This document shows, in pieces, positions 1 to 7,561 of a stretch of 16,746 nucleotides of DNA. Source of the stretch: VGBK01 sp964548475 (GTDB lineage: Bacteria > Actinomycetota > Acidimicrobiia > Spongiisociales > UBA11373). The position numbers were made by a program, and so were the translations under genes. Position 1 is the stretch's first letter; each line of letters starts with the position of its first letter. The notes under the pieces were generated by a model. The model had not been told where the DNA came from. It ran no database searches and was given only the letters and a program-made list of their open reading frames with translations. The DNA lies in assembly GCA_964548475.1 (NCBI GenBank), contig CAZJRF010000039.1, forward strand, positions 1 through 16,746. Direction: 5' to 3'.

Positions 1-74
1 GTTTTCCTCCCCGAACCCGTTCACGGTGGATAACGCACCCCTTCCGGCTCCTCGAAGAAGAGCGGAACACCCTC

Positions 75-134
75 CCCCCAGCCCCCTCCGTTAGGGAGGG
101 AGAAGAGTGTCGCCACCTCCCCCTGAGGGGGAGG
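75..134. repeat. Paired GC-rich palindromes (REP/MITE-like intergenic repeat)
   Basis: Two hairpins lie close together in the leader of the first gene. The first pairs CCCTCC (84-89) with GGAGGG (95-100) around a 5-base loop. The second pairs CCTCCCCC (116-123) with GGGGGAGG (127-134) around a TGA loop. The C-rich then G-rich blocks resemble the dispersed palindromic intergenic elements of many GC-rich genomes. Whether this one is repeated cannot be told from a single copy. It could equally act as a transcription terminator for a gene left of the window, although no run of T follows. Nothing else recognisable is present in 1-210. Confidence 0.45.
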
Positions 135-210
135 CACATCAGTCGGGCTCGGTCGCGCTCTCTCGCCGCGCCCACCCGCTAGCGTCGCGCCGGCGCCGGT
201 CCACCAACCC

Positions 211-217
211 AAAGGAG
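211..217 (+). promoter_or_regulatory. Ribosome binding site deciding a TTG start
   Basis: AAAGGAG sits four C residues before TTG at 222. It is the best Shine-Dalgarno match near the start of the transporter, and it places the start at a TTG codon rather than at an internal ATG. Confidence 0.6.
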
Positions 218-221
218 CCCC

Positions 222-1784
222 TTGACCGAGCCCGCGGCCCCCGTCGCCAAGCTCAGCCACCGCCAGGTGCTGGTGGTCTTCTCCGGCCTGATGATCGGCA
301 TCCTCCTCGCCGCCCTCGACCAGACGATCGTGGCCACCGCCCTGCCCACCATCGTCGGCGAGCTGGGCGGCCTGGACCAACTCGCCTGGGTGGTCACCGC
401 CTACCTGCTGACCTCTACCGCCTCCAGCCCCCTCTACGGGAAGATCAGCGATCTGTACGGGCGGCGGCGGGTGTTCCAGTTCGCCATCGTCGTGTTCCTC
501 ATCGGGTCGGCCCTGGCCGGAATCTCCCGCAGCATGAACCAGCTGATCATCTTCCGGGCTGTGCAGGGGCTGGGAGCCGGGGGACTATTCGTGATATCGC
601 TGACCATCATCGGCGACATCCTCTCCCCACGGGAGCGGGGCCGTTACCAGGGCTACATCGGCTCAGTGTTCGCCTTCGCCAGTGTGGCCGGGCCCCTGCT
701 GGGCGGGTTGTTCGTGGACCACCTCACCTGGCGCTGGATCTTCTACATCAACCTGCCCATCGGCGCGGTGGCCCTGGTGGTCACCTCCTTCGCCCTCAAC
801 CTCCCCTTCGTGCGCCGGCCCCATCGCATCGACTACGAGGGAGCGCTGCTGCTGGTGGCCGGGGTCTCCTGCCTGCTGCTGGTCACCGTGTGGGGCGGCA
901 CCGAGTACCCATGGGGGTCACCGGCCATTGTCGGCCTGGCGGTCGGCGGGGCGCTCCTCACCGGCTTGTTCCTGCTCCGGGAGCACAAGGCGGCCGAGCC
1001 CATCCTTCCGCTGCGCCTGTTCCGCAATGGGGTGTTCACCCTCACCGGGGGAGCCGCCTTCGTCCTCGGCCTCTGCATGCTGGGCGGTGCCATCTTCCTG
1101 CCGCTGTTCCTGCAGGTGGCGACCGGGGCCAGCGCCACCAATTCCGGCTTGCTGATCCTGCCCCTCACCGCCGGCATCGTGACCATGTCGATCACCACCG
1201 GCCGCCTGATCACCCGTACCGGCCGCTACAAGCACTGGCCGATCATCGGCAGCACCTTCATGATCGGCGGAATCTTCCTGCTCTCCCGCATGGATACCTC
1301 CACCAGCCGTCTCCAATCGTCGCTGTTCATGCTGGTGCTCGGCCTGGGCCTGGGCATGGTGATGCAGGTGCTGGTCATCGCCCTGCAGAACGCGGTCGAG
1401 TATCGGGATCTGGGCATCGCCACTTCGACCAACACCTTCTTCCGCTCGCTGGGCGGTGCCTTCGGGTCCGCCCTGTTCGGGGCGATCCTGTCCGCAGGAC
1501 TTGCTCACCACCTGCCCCGGCTGCTCCCTCCGGGGGCGGAGTCGGTCGACCCGGACCTGATCAGCGGCAGCCCGGCCATGATGCGCACCCTCCCCGCCGA
1601 CGTCCAGGCGGCGGTAGCCGAAGCCTTCGCCCGTTCCATTACGAACGTGTTCCGCTGGGCGATCCCCTTCGCCGCGGTCTCCCTGCTGCTGGCACTCGCC
1701 ATCCCCGAGCTTCCCTTGCGCGACACCGCCCACGTCGGGGCGGCGCAAGCACCCGGGAAGCCTTCCCCGAACCAACCGGAGTAG
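222..1784 (+). CDS. MFS multidrug/solute exporter, DHA2 (EmrB/QacA, 14-TM) family
   Basis: This is an inner-membrane proton-coupled exporter of 520 residues, the usual length for 14-helix DHA2 members. Seen in the sequence: the helix-1 motif around LDQTIVATALPTIVGEL (about residue 28), which carries the family's membrane Asp; the loop 2-3 motif A, GKISDLYGRRR (about residues 73-83); the antiporter motif C with GPLLGG, followed by the DHA2-typical WRWIFYINLPIG (about residues 170-181); and hydrophobic segments to near residue 500. The TTG start is chosen because AAAGGAG lies four bases upstream and the protein then begins with a short polar stretch before helix 1. Substrate cannot be predicted: relatives export antibiotics, dyes, peptides or lipids. 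No regulator gene is adjacent. The KimA-like gene follows on the same strand after 80 bases. Confidence 0.9.
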   Translation: MTEPAAPVAKLSHRQVLVVFSGLMIGILLAALDQTIVATALPTIVGELGGLDQLAWVVTAYLLTSTASSPLYGKISDLYGRRRVFQFAIVVFLIGSALAGISRSMNQLIIFRAVQGLGAGGLFVISLTIIGDILSPRERGRYQGYIGSVFAFASVAGPLLGGLFVDHLTWRWIFYINLPIGAVALVVTSFALNLPFVRRPHRIDYEGALLLVAGVSCLLLVTVWGGTEYPWGSPAIVGLAVGGALLTGLFLLREHKAAEPILPLRLFRNGVFTLTGGAAFVLGLCMLGGAIFLPLFLQVATGASATNSGLLILPLTAGIVTMSITTGRLITRTGRYKHWPIIGSTFMIGGIFLLSRMDTSTSRLQSSLFMLVLGLGLGMVMQVLVIALQNAVEYRDLGIATSTNTFFRSLGGAFGSALFGAILSAGLAHHLPRLLPPGAESVDPDLISGSPAMMRTLPADVQAAVAEAFARSITNVFRWAIPFAAVSLLLALAIPELPLRDTAHVGAAQAPGKPSPNQPE

Positions 1785-1842
1785 CCCGTTCCGGGCGCTT
1801 CTCCCACGCCGGAGATCCACCGGCAGTGCGGCCGAGCCGTCG

Positions 1843-1848
1843 TAGCAT
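1843..1848 (+). promoter_or_regulatory. Possible -10 element of the KimA-like gene
   Basis: TAGCAT fits the actinobacterial -10 pattern TANNNT. It lies seven bases before an in-frame TTG (1856) and sixteen before the ATG at 1865. No Shine-Dalgarno sequence precedes either codon, so a leaderless or very short leader is possible. No convincing -35 was seen. Weak evidence. Confidence 0.25.
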
Positions 1849-1864
1849 TACGTGTTTGGCGCCT

Positions 1865-4267
1865 ATGACCACTTCGTGGAGAAGTCTCAAGCGGCGGCTC
1901 ATCGGCTCGCCCATCGCCTCGGCAGAGCACGAGCACCAGCTCCTACCCAAAGTGCTGGCCTTGCCGGTGTTCGCCTCCGACGCCCTCTCCTCGGTGGCCT
2001 ATGCCACCGAGGAGGTCATCCTCATCCTGGCGCTGGCCGGAGCGGCCGGGTTCGGCTTCGTCTTCCCCATCTCGGCGGCCATCGCCCTGCTGATGGTGGT
2101 GGTCGTCACCTCCTACCGCCAGACCGTGCGCGCCTACCCCGAGGGAGGCGGGTCCTTCCTGGTCAGCTACGACAACCTGGGCCTGCGTCCGGCCATGGTG
2201 GCCGCGGCGGCGCTGCTCACCGACTATGTGCTGACCGTGGCGGTGTCGGTCTCCGCCGGGGTGGCCGCCATCACCTCGGCCGCCCCGGGCGCCCTCCCCT
2301 ACCGGGTGCTGCTCGCCCTCGGGTTCCTGTTGCTCCTTACCGTGGCCAACCTGCGGGGCGCCCGGGAGGCGGGGATGCTCTTCGCCGGGCCCACCTACGC
2401 CTTCGTCGTGATCGTACTGATCATGCTGGGCACCGGCCTGGGACGCTGTCTGGGAGGCTCCTGCCCCGAGGCCGTGTCGGCGGGAATGGAACTGGGCCCC
2501 GAGGTAGCCGGGGTTTCGCTCTTCATCATCCTGCGGGCCTTCGCCTCGGGCGCGAGCGCCCTCACCGGAACCGAAGCCATCGCCGACGGGGTGCCGGCCT
2601 TTCGCCCGCCCAAGGCGCACAACGCGGCCACCACCCTGGCGATCATGGCCGCCGTCGCGGTCACCATGTTCCTGGGGATCAGCGCCCTGGCCCGCCTGCT
2701 CGACGTGAGGGTCACCCACGAGACCCTGGACACCTATGGGACGGTTCTCTCTCAGATCGGCCGGGCGGTCTTTGGGGGCGGGGTCGGCTTCATCGTGCTA
2801 CAGGTGGCCACCGCCGCCATCCTCGTCCTGGCCGCCAACACCGCCTATCAGGACTTCCCCCGGCTGTCCGCCATCCTGGCCGGGCACCGGCTGATGCCGC
2901 GCCAGTTTCGCCACCGGGGCGACCGTCTGGTTTTCTCCAACGGCATCCTGGCCGTCTCCATCCTGGCCGGCTTGCTCATCGTGGCCTTCGGCGCCCAGGT
3001 CAGCCGACTGATCCAGTTGTACGTGGTGGGGGTGTTCACCTCTTTCACCCTGAGCCAGTCGGGTATGGTGCGCCACTGGCTGCGCTCTCGCGAGAAGGGC
3101 TGGCAGCGCTCGGTGGTGTTCAACGCGATCGGGGCCGCCGTCACCGGGGTGGTGCTGGTGGTGGTGGTCTTCGCCAAGTTCGTGCACGGGGCCTGGATCG
3201 TGCTGGTGGCCGTTCCCCTGTTCGTGGCCGGCATGGCCGCCATGCGTCGTCACTACCTGTGGGTGGCCTCGCGACTGCGCCGGTTGGAGACAGTGGAATG
3301 CGGCTCCCCCACCCCGCACCGAGTGGTGGTACTCGCCTCCCGTTCGGGCAAACACCTGGACCGGGCGATCCGCTTTGCCCGTCTTCTCCCCTCAGATGGG
3401 GTGGAGACCTGGCACGTGCGCCAGGCGGGCGACCGGGTGCTGCGGGCCCACTGGCAGGAGCGGCACGCCGACCTGCCCCTCACCCTGCTCGAGGCCGGCC
3501 CCGACGGGGTGGCCGCCACCCTGCGCCGGCATCTTCGGGAAGTGCGAGAAGCGGACCCCAGGACCCTCGTGACGGTGGTGGTGGCCGAACAGGTGGGGGC
3601 TCGCCGATGGCGCCATGCCCTGGCCCACCGCCGCGGCGGCGCCCTCTCCATCCTCTGGGCGCTCCGGCAGGAATCGGGGGTGGCGGTCACCGACCTGAAC
3701 TACCACCCGACCGGCCGCCGCCGCAGTGACAGGCTGCACGACGACTCGTTGTTGACCCTGGTGAGCAAGCGCCTGGTGCGCATGGCGGGCAGCATCCCGG
3801 ACTTCGGCGGCGGGATCTACGGGCCGTTGCGGCGCATCGAGGCCATCGTGCTCGTCAGCGAGGTCACCGCCCCCACCCTGCGAGCGGTGCAGTATGCCTG
3901 CACCATCTGCCCGGGCGCGGTGCGAGCCCTCCACGTCGAGATCGAGCCGGAGCAGCGGGCCCGGGTAGAGGCCGCCTGGGCCCGTCACGAGGTGAAGGTG
4001 CCCCTCGAGGTGGTGGAGAGCCCCTACCGGGACCTCACCCGCAGCGTCTTGCGCTACCTGGACCGGGCCGCCCGCCGGGCCGCAGAGGGCACGCTGATGG
4101 ACGTGGTCATCCCTGAGTTCGTCGTCACCTCCCCCGTAGGCAAGCTGCTGCACAACCAGTCGGCACTGTGGATCCGGGGGGCCCTGTACGCCGACACCCG
4201 GGTGGCGGTCACCTCGGTGCCCTGGGTCCTGGAGGAGACAGAGAAGCTAACCATCGTCGAGGAGTGA
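1865..4267 (+). CDS. KimA-like APC-family K+/H+ symporter with doubled C-terminal domain
   Basis: This 800-residue membrane protein closely resembles Bacillus KimA (YdaO), a high-affinity potassium/proton symporter of about 607 residues. The potassium-site residues known from KimA have equivalents here: D39 and Y46 in ASDALSSVAYATEE, D120, Y121 and S128 in TDYVLTVAVSVSAG, T234 and E237 in ALTGTEAI, and Y386 in QLYVVGVF. Helices run to about residue 470. The cytoplasmic part is about 190 residues longer than in KimA. It seems to hold two copies of the KimA tail domain, at about 483-613 and 656-795; only the second keeps LLHNQSA. ATG 1865 is chosen because the KimA-like KRRLIGSPI follows at once; TTG 1856 in frame would add three residues. 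In Bacillus the tail and expression respond to c-di-AMP, but no riboswitch fits in the 80-base gap here. Many databases would label it amino-acid permease. Confidence 0.85.
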   Translation: MTTSWRSLKRRLIGSPIASAEHEHQLLPKVLALPVFASDALSSVAYATEEVILILALAGAAGFGFVFPISAAIALLMVVVVTSYRQTVRAYPEGGGSFLVSYDNLGLRPAMVAAAALLTDYVLTVAVSVSAGVAAITSAAPGALPYRVLLALGFLLLLTVANLRGAREAGMLFAGPTYAFVVIVLIMLGTGLGRCLGGSCPEAVSAGMELGPEVAGVSLFIILRAFASGASALTGTEAIADGVPAFRPPKAHNAATTLAIMAAVAVTMFLGISALARLLDVRVTHETLDTYGTVLSQIGRAVFGGGVGFIVLQVATAAILVLAANTAYQDFPRLSAILAGHRLMPRQFRHRGDRLVFSNGILAVSILAGLLIVAFGAQVSRLIQLYVVGVFTSFTLSQSGMVRHWLRSREKGWQRSVVFNAIGAAVTGVVLVVVVFAKFVHGAWIVLVAVPLFVAGMAAMRRHYLWVASRLRRLETVECGSPTPHRVVVLASRSGKHLDRAIRFARLLPSDGVETWHVRQAGDRVLRAHWQERHADLPLTLLEAGPDGVAATLRRHLREVREADPRTLVTVVVAEQVGARRWRHALAHRRGGALSILWALRQESGVAVTDLNYHPTGRRRSDRLHDDSLLTLVSKRLVRMAGSIPDFGGGIYGPLRRIEAIVLVSEVTAPTLRAVQYACTICPGAVRALHVEIEPEQRARVEAAWARHEVKVPLEVVESPYRDLTRSVLRYLDRAARRAAEGTLMDVVIPEFVVTSPVGKLLHNQSALWIRGALYADTRVAVTSVPWVLEETEKLTIVEE

Positions 4268-4289
4268 AGCAGATCCCGCCGGGTCATCT

Positions 4290-4309
4290 GGCCCATGCCG
4301 ATGAGGGCC
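4290..4309. terminator. Weak hairpin between convergent genes
   Basis: GGCCC (4290-4294) pairs with GGGCC (4305-4309) in the 78-base gap where the KimA-like gene and the lyase-like gene converge. The stem is short, the loop is ten bases, and there is no T tract, so it is only a candidate two-way terminator. Confidence 0.25.
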
Positions 4310-4345
4310 GATTCTCGCCTGTCGGTGTGTCTCCCGCGCTCCCAT

Positions 4346-5833
4346 CTACAGGTCGTACAGACGATCCAGGTAGCGCTCGAGCAGGTCCCCGACCACCGCC
4401 CGCACCGGGAAGGAAGAAGCCAGGCCATAGATGGGAGCGCCCTGCCGGTCACCGGCGCCGCCGGAGGCTGCCTCGACCGAGTCCCTAAGGTCACTGAGGA
4501 ACCGCTCGGCCACTCCCGGCTCGGTGTGCCGCAAGGTCACCGCCAGGTGAACGGCGGGCGGGTGTTGAAGCCCGTTCAGGCTCCAACCACGATGACTCAT
4601 CTGCTCCATCACCCGGTAGATGTCGGGCCCGTCGGAGGCGATGGCGATGACCCAGAGCGGATCGCCCAACACCCGGAGGCCGGGGATGTCGGCAATGCCC
4701 TCCTTGATCACACTCGCCGTCTCGAGGATGCGACGGGCTGCTTCCGTGTAGCCGGCCTCTCCCGTGGCCACCATGGCCGCCCAGCAGGCAGCACTCAGGC
4801 CGCCGGGGCGGCTGCCGGCAAAGGTGGGCGACGAGTACAGACCACCCGGCCAGTCGGTCGCGGTGAAGTACTGGCCGCGGCGGAGCTCCCGGTCCCGGTA
4901 CAGGACCACCGAGGTCCCCTTGGCGGCGTAGCCGTATTTGTGCGTGTCCGCCGACATCGAGGTCACCCCGGGCACCCGGAAGTCGAAGCGAGGAACCGGG
5001 TAGCCCAGCCGTTCGGCCCAGGGCAGCAAGAACCCGCCGAGGCAAGCGTCGACGTGCAACCCGACACCGCGCTCGGCTGCGATGGCAGCCATATCACCGA
5101 TCGGATCGATGATCCCGTGGGGAAAAGAGGGTGCCGAGGCCACCAGGACGATGGTGTTCCGGGTGATGGCCGCGGCAGCGGCAGCCGTGTCCGCTCGGAA
5201 CGCGTCATCGACCGGGATACGGACCAGCCCGATCCCGAAGTACTCAGCCGCCTTGTCGAACGCGCAATGCGCGGTCTGAGGAACCACCATCTCAGGCCGA
5301 GTGACGCGGCGGCGGCCACCGGCCTGATCCCGGTACGCCTTCATCGCCAGCAGGATCGACTCGGTTCCCCCCGAGGTCACCGCGCCCACCGCCGTCTCGC
5401 CGTTGAGCATGCGGGCGGTCATCGCCACGATCTCGGCTTCGAAGCGCACCGTGGCGGGCCACAGATCCGCATGCAGGGGATTGCTCTGTGACTGGATTGC
5501 GTAGGCCCGGTTCAGGAAATCCACATGGCCGACATCACCGTGGTAGACGGCGCCCGAGGCGAAGCCGGCCTTCCACCGGTCCTCCTCCCGCTCTCGTGCC
5601 GCCTCCAGGATCGCCAGCACCTCTTCTCGCGGCCGGCCGGTGGCGGGCAGCCGGGTCGTGGCCGGTAGATCCGTACCGATTCCCAACTCCTCGCCGAGCC
5701 GGCCGATCAGCCCCGCGTACTCGCCCTCGAGTTTCCGGGCGACCGACGGCACCCGCTTGACGAACCGGAAGAGTGGGGCAGACAGGCGGGGTGGAACCCG
5801 CTCGAGGAAACGTTGCACACGCTCAAGGTCCAT
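4346..5833 (-). CDS. Sphingosine-1-phosphate lyase-like PLP enzyme
   Basis: This is a 495-residue fold-type-I pyridoxal-phosphate enzyme of the group II decarboxylase superfamily. It matches sphingosine-1-phosphate lyase (Dpl1/SGPL1), which splits phosphorylated long-chain bases into a fatty aldehyde and phosphoethanolamine. Visible family blocks: SGAVYHGDVGHVDF, then NPLHADLWP; TSGGTES (about 150-157); TAHCAFDKAAEYFG; APSFPHGIIDPI; HVDACLGGF with the cofactor-ring Asp D262; and SADTHKYGYAAKG, whose K299 is the expected Schiff-base lysine. PGGLYSSPTFAGSRPGG follows. The membrane anchor of eukaryotic lyases is absent; the N-terminus is helical and basic but not clearly membrane-spanning. ATG at 5833 begins nine bases after the kinase stop without a good Shine-Dalgarno site, so translation is probably coupled. 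Other superfamily substrates (amino acids) are possible, but block-for-block similarity to the lyase is high. Confidence 0.85.
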   Translation of the reverse strand: MDLERVQRFLERVPPRLSAPLFRFVKRVPSVARKLEGEYAGLIGRLGEELGIGTDLPATTRLPATGRPREEVLAILEAAREREEDRWKAGFASGAVYHGDVGHVDFLNRAYAIQSQSNPLHADLWPATVRFEAEIVAMTARMLNGETAVGAVTSGGTESILLAMKAYRDQAGGRRRVTRPEMVVPQTAHCAFDKAAEYFGIGLVRIPVDDAFRADTAAAAAAITRNTIVLVASAPSFPHGIIDPIGDMAAIAAERGVGLHVDACLGGFLLPWAERLGYPVPRFDFRVPGVTSMSADTHKYGYAAKGTSVVLYRDRELRRGQYFTATDWPGGLYSSPTFAGSRPGGLSAACWAAMVATGEAGYTEAARRILETASVIKEGIADIPGLRVLGDPLWVIAIASDGPDIYRVMEQMSHRGWSLNGLQHPPAVHLAVTLRHTEPGVAERFLSDLRDSVEAASGGAGDRQGAPIYGLASSFPVRAVVGDLLERYLDRLYDL

Positions 5834-5842
5834 GAGACCAGG

Positions 5843-7393
5843 CTAGGTGGCGCGGTTGATCCGCGCGTAGAGACGGCGGTTCGACCGGTGGATGCGTCGG
5901 AAGGTGGAGTAAGCGGCATCGTAGGTGCGCTTGTTGCTCGGATCCGGCTCGTAAGTGTCCGCGATGGGCACCAGGGCGGGGATGTCGCCGAACCTCATGT
6001 GCCCGAGCGCCGCCAGGGCCAGGAGGCCCGCCCCGCGCAGGTTGACCAGGATGGGATCCGCCGCGCGACGCATGGTGCGGCCCAGTACGTCGGCGTGAAT
6101 CTGACACCAGAGCCCGCTCTGGGCCCCGCCGCCCACCACCGTTATGGGATCCAAGCGGCGGCGGGTAAACCCCTCGACCGCCTCGAGCAGCCAGCGGCTG
6201 TTGAGCGCGACTCCTTCGAACACGGCGCGCGCCATCTCGTCGCGGGTCGTATCCAGCGACAGGTTGAAGAACCCCCCGCGCAGCAAGGCGTCCTCTACCG
6301 GCGTCCGCTCGCCGTGAAGCCACGGGGTGAAGATCAGTCCCCCCGCGCCGGCCGGCGCCCGGGAGGCCGCCGTGTTGAGCTCGGCCAACGCCCCAGCCCT
6401 CTCCGCGTCGGGGTGGAAGAAGCGGGCGAGTTGCTCGATGCATGCTCCGGCAGTCTCCTGTTCGTTCGCCACCAGGTAGCGGCCGGGGATCGGCGACGGC
6501 AGCGACGCCAGGTTGTGAATCAGATCGGTCTTCTTGAAGGGCACGTGGCACACCAACCACGAAGACGTCCCCAGGTAAAGGTGGGCGGCAAAGTCGTCCA
6601 CCGTGCCGGCCCCGATGCCGGCAGAGTGCAGGTCGGGGGTTCCGCCGATCACCGGTACCCCGGCCGGAACCCCCATGGCCCGGGCCGCTTCGGGCAGGAG
6701 CGGCCCGACCACCCCGGTGGCCGGCATCAGTTCGGGAAGCCGGGACCTATCGAGCCCACTGAGGCGAAGGAGGCCCTCGTCGTAGTGGACCGCATCGGGA
6801 TCCCGGTTGTCCGTCAACCAGTGGAGCGCGATTGAGTCGAAGGTAGCCATCGGCCGGCCGGTGAGCCTGAGGTTCAGGTAGTCCTTGGGCTCGAGGAAAA
6901 TCGCGGTGGCTTCGTAGACCTCGGGTCGGGCCGCCCGCAGCCAGAGGATATGCGCGATGGGGTCCTTGCCGGCCTTGCCCGGCGCCCCTCCGGTCAGTCG
7001 GATCCAACGGATCACCTTGGTGATGCCGTAGCCCTCAATCCGGAGCGGCCCACCCATCATGCGGCGCACCTCACCGGCGCCTCGGTGGTCGAGCCAGATG
7101 ATGGCGCGGCCCAGCGGTTGCAGGTCCGCCCCCAGGGGAACGGTTCCCGACCACTGCGCGGTGACCCCTACCGCGGTAACCCGTTTCGCCTCCTCCGGGT
7201 AGGCAGCCGTCACCCGGGCGGCGCCGGTGGTGATGGCCCGCCACCACTCCTCGGGATCCTGCTCGCAGCCGCCATCGGGAAGCAGGTGGAGGGCGGTGGG
7301 CTCATGGCCGCCTCCCACCACCCGCCCGTCGGCACTCACCAACCCGACCTTGGGGCCGGAGGTGCCGAGGTCCACAGCCAGCGCCCACTCCAT
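5843..7393 (-). CDS. FGGY-family carbohydrate kinase (xylulokinase-like, changed sugar site)
   Basis: This 516-residue cytoplasmic kinase phosphorylates a sugar or polyol with ATP. Seen: the N-terminal phosphate-binding loop AVDLGTSGPKVGL (Asp at residue 8), the catalytic Asp D254 in GGTPDLHSAGIGAG, the HGERTP block (about residue 360), the FGGY signature region around GGFFNLSLDTTRDEMARAVF, and the adenosine motif VVGGGAQSGLW. Length and order match xylulokinases. The substrate dipeptides of E. coli XylB (Met-His near residue 77, Asp-Asn near 233) are replaced here by W81-S82 and D254-L255, so xylulose is not a safe guess. The open frame runs further upstream, but ATG 7393 starts directly before the kinase fold and has a -10-like element seven bases before it. 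The lyase-like gene follows nine bases downstream in the same transcript. Confidence 0.85.
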   Translation of the reverse strand: MEWALAVDLGTSGPKVGLVSADGRVVGGGHEPTALHLLPDGGCEQDPEEWWRAITTGAARVTAAYPEEAKRVTAVGVTAQWSGTVPLGADLQPLGRAIIWLDHRGAGEVRRMMGGPLRIEGYGITKVIRWIRLTGGAPGKAGKDPIAHILWLRAARPEVYEATAIFLEPKDYLNLRLTGRPMATFDSIALHWLTDNRDPDAVHYDEGLLRLSGLDRSRLPELMPATGVVGPLLPEAARAMGVPAGVPVIGGTPDLHSAGIGAGTVDDFAAHLYLGTSSWLVCHVPFKKTDLIHNLASLPSPIPGRYLVANEQETAGACIEQLARFFHPDAERAGALAELNTAASRAPAGAGGLIFTPWLHGERTPVEDALLRGGFFNLSLDTTRDEMARAVFEGVALNSRWLLEAVEGFTRRRLDPITVVGGGAQSGLWCQIHADVLGRTMRRAADPILVNLRGAGLLALAALGHMRFGDIPALVPIADTYEPDPSNKRTYDAAYSTFRRIHRSNRRLYARINRAT

Positions 7394-7400
7394 GATTGGG

Positions 7401-7406
7401 AAACTA
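7401..7406 (-). promoter_or_regulatory. Candidate leaderless -10 element for the kinase-lyase operon
   Basis: On the minus strand TAGTTT (pattern TANNNT) ends exactly seven bases before the kinase ATG, and no Shine-Dalgarno sequence is present. This is the usual geometry of leaderless actinobacterial genes. The local stretch is AT-richer than its surroundings. No clear -35 was found. Confidence 0.4.
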
Positions 7407-7510
7407 CATCGATCCCAAGATCCATGACGGCCGGCGGCCGGTCTTCGATGCCGGGCTCCGCGCCGAAGTCGCGCGGGTTCGGCGGCCCCGACCGATCCGG
7501 GCGCCCGGGA

Positions 7511-7516
7511 TAGGAT
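7511..7516 (+). promoter_or_regulatory. Candidate -10 element of the decarboxylase operon
   Basis: TAGGAT fits TANNNT and would give a leader of roughly forty bases ending in the strong ribosome site GGAAGGAG at 7549-7556, five bases before the ATG at 7562. The -35 position is GC-rich and unconvincing. Apart from these sites the 168-base divergent gap shows only GC-rich sequence, including an imperfect GGCCGGCGGCCGG block near 7429-7441. Confidence 0.3.
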
Positions 7517-7561
7517 GGTGGTGCCGGCCCCGGTCCCGTCTGCACTCTGGAAGGAGCCCCC

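Noticed and set aside
1784..1824. Short hairpins GCCCG/CGGGC (1784-1796) and GCCGG/CCGGC (1808-1824) as terminators after the exporter
   Set aside because: Five-base stems without a T tract are expected by chance at this GC content.
107..1864. Long in-frame open extension in front of the KimA-like gene, giving a 1386-residue fusion
   Set aside because: It runs through the exporter gene in another frame. Its translation is rich in Arg, Pro, Gly and His with no domain, and the KimA homology begins only at 1865.
1785..1864. c-di-AMP (ydaO-type) riboswitch before the KimA-like gene
   Set aside because: The gap is only 80 bases, much shorter than that riboswitch, and none of its conserved blocks was seen.
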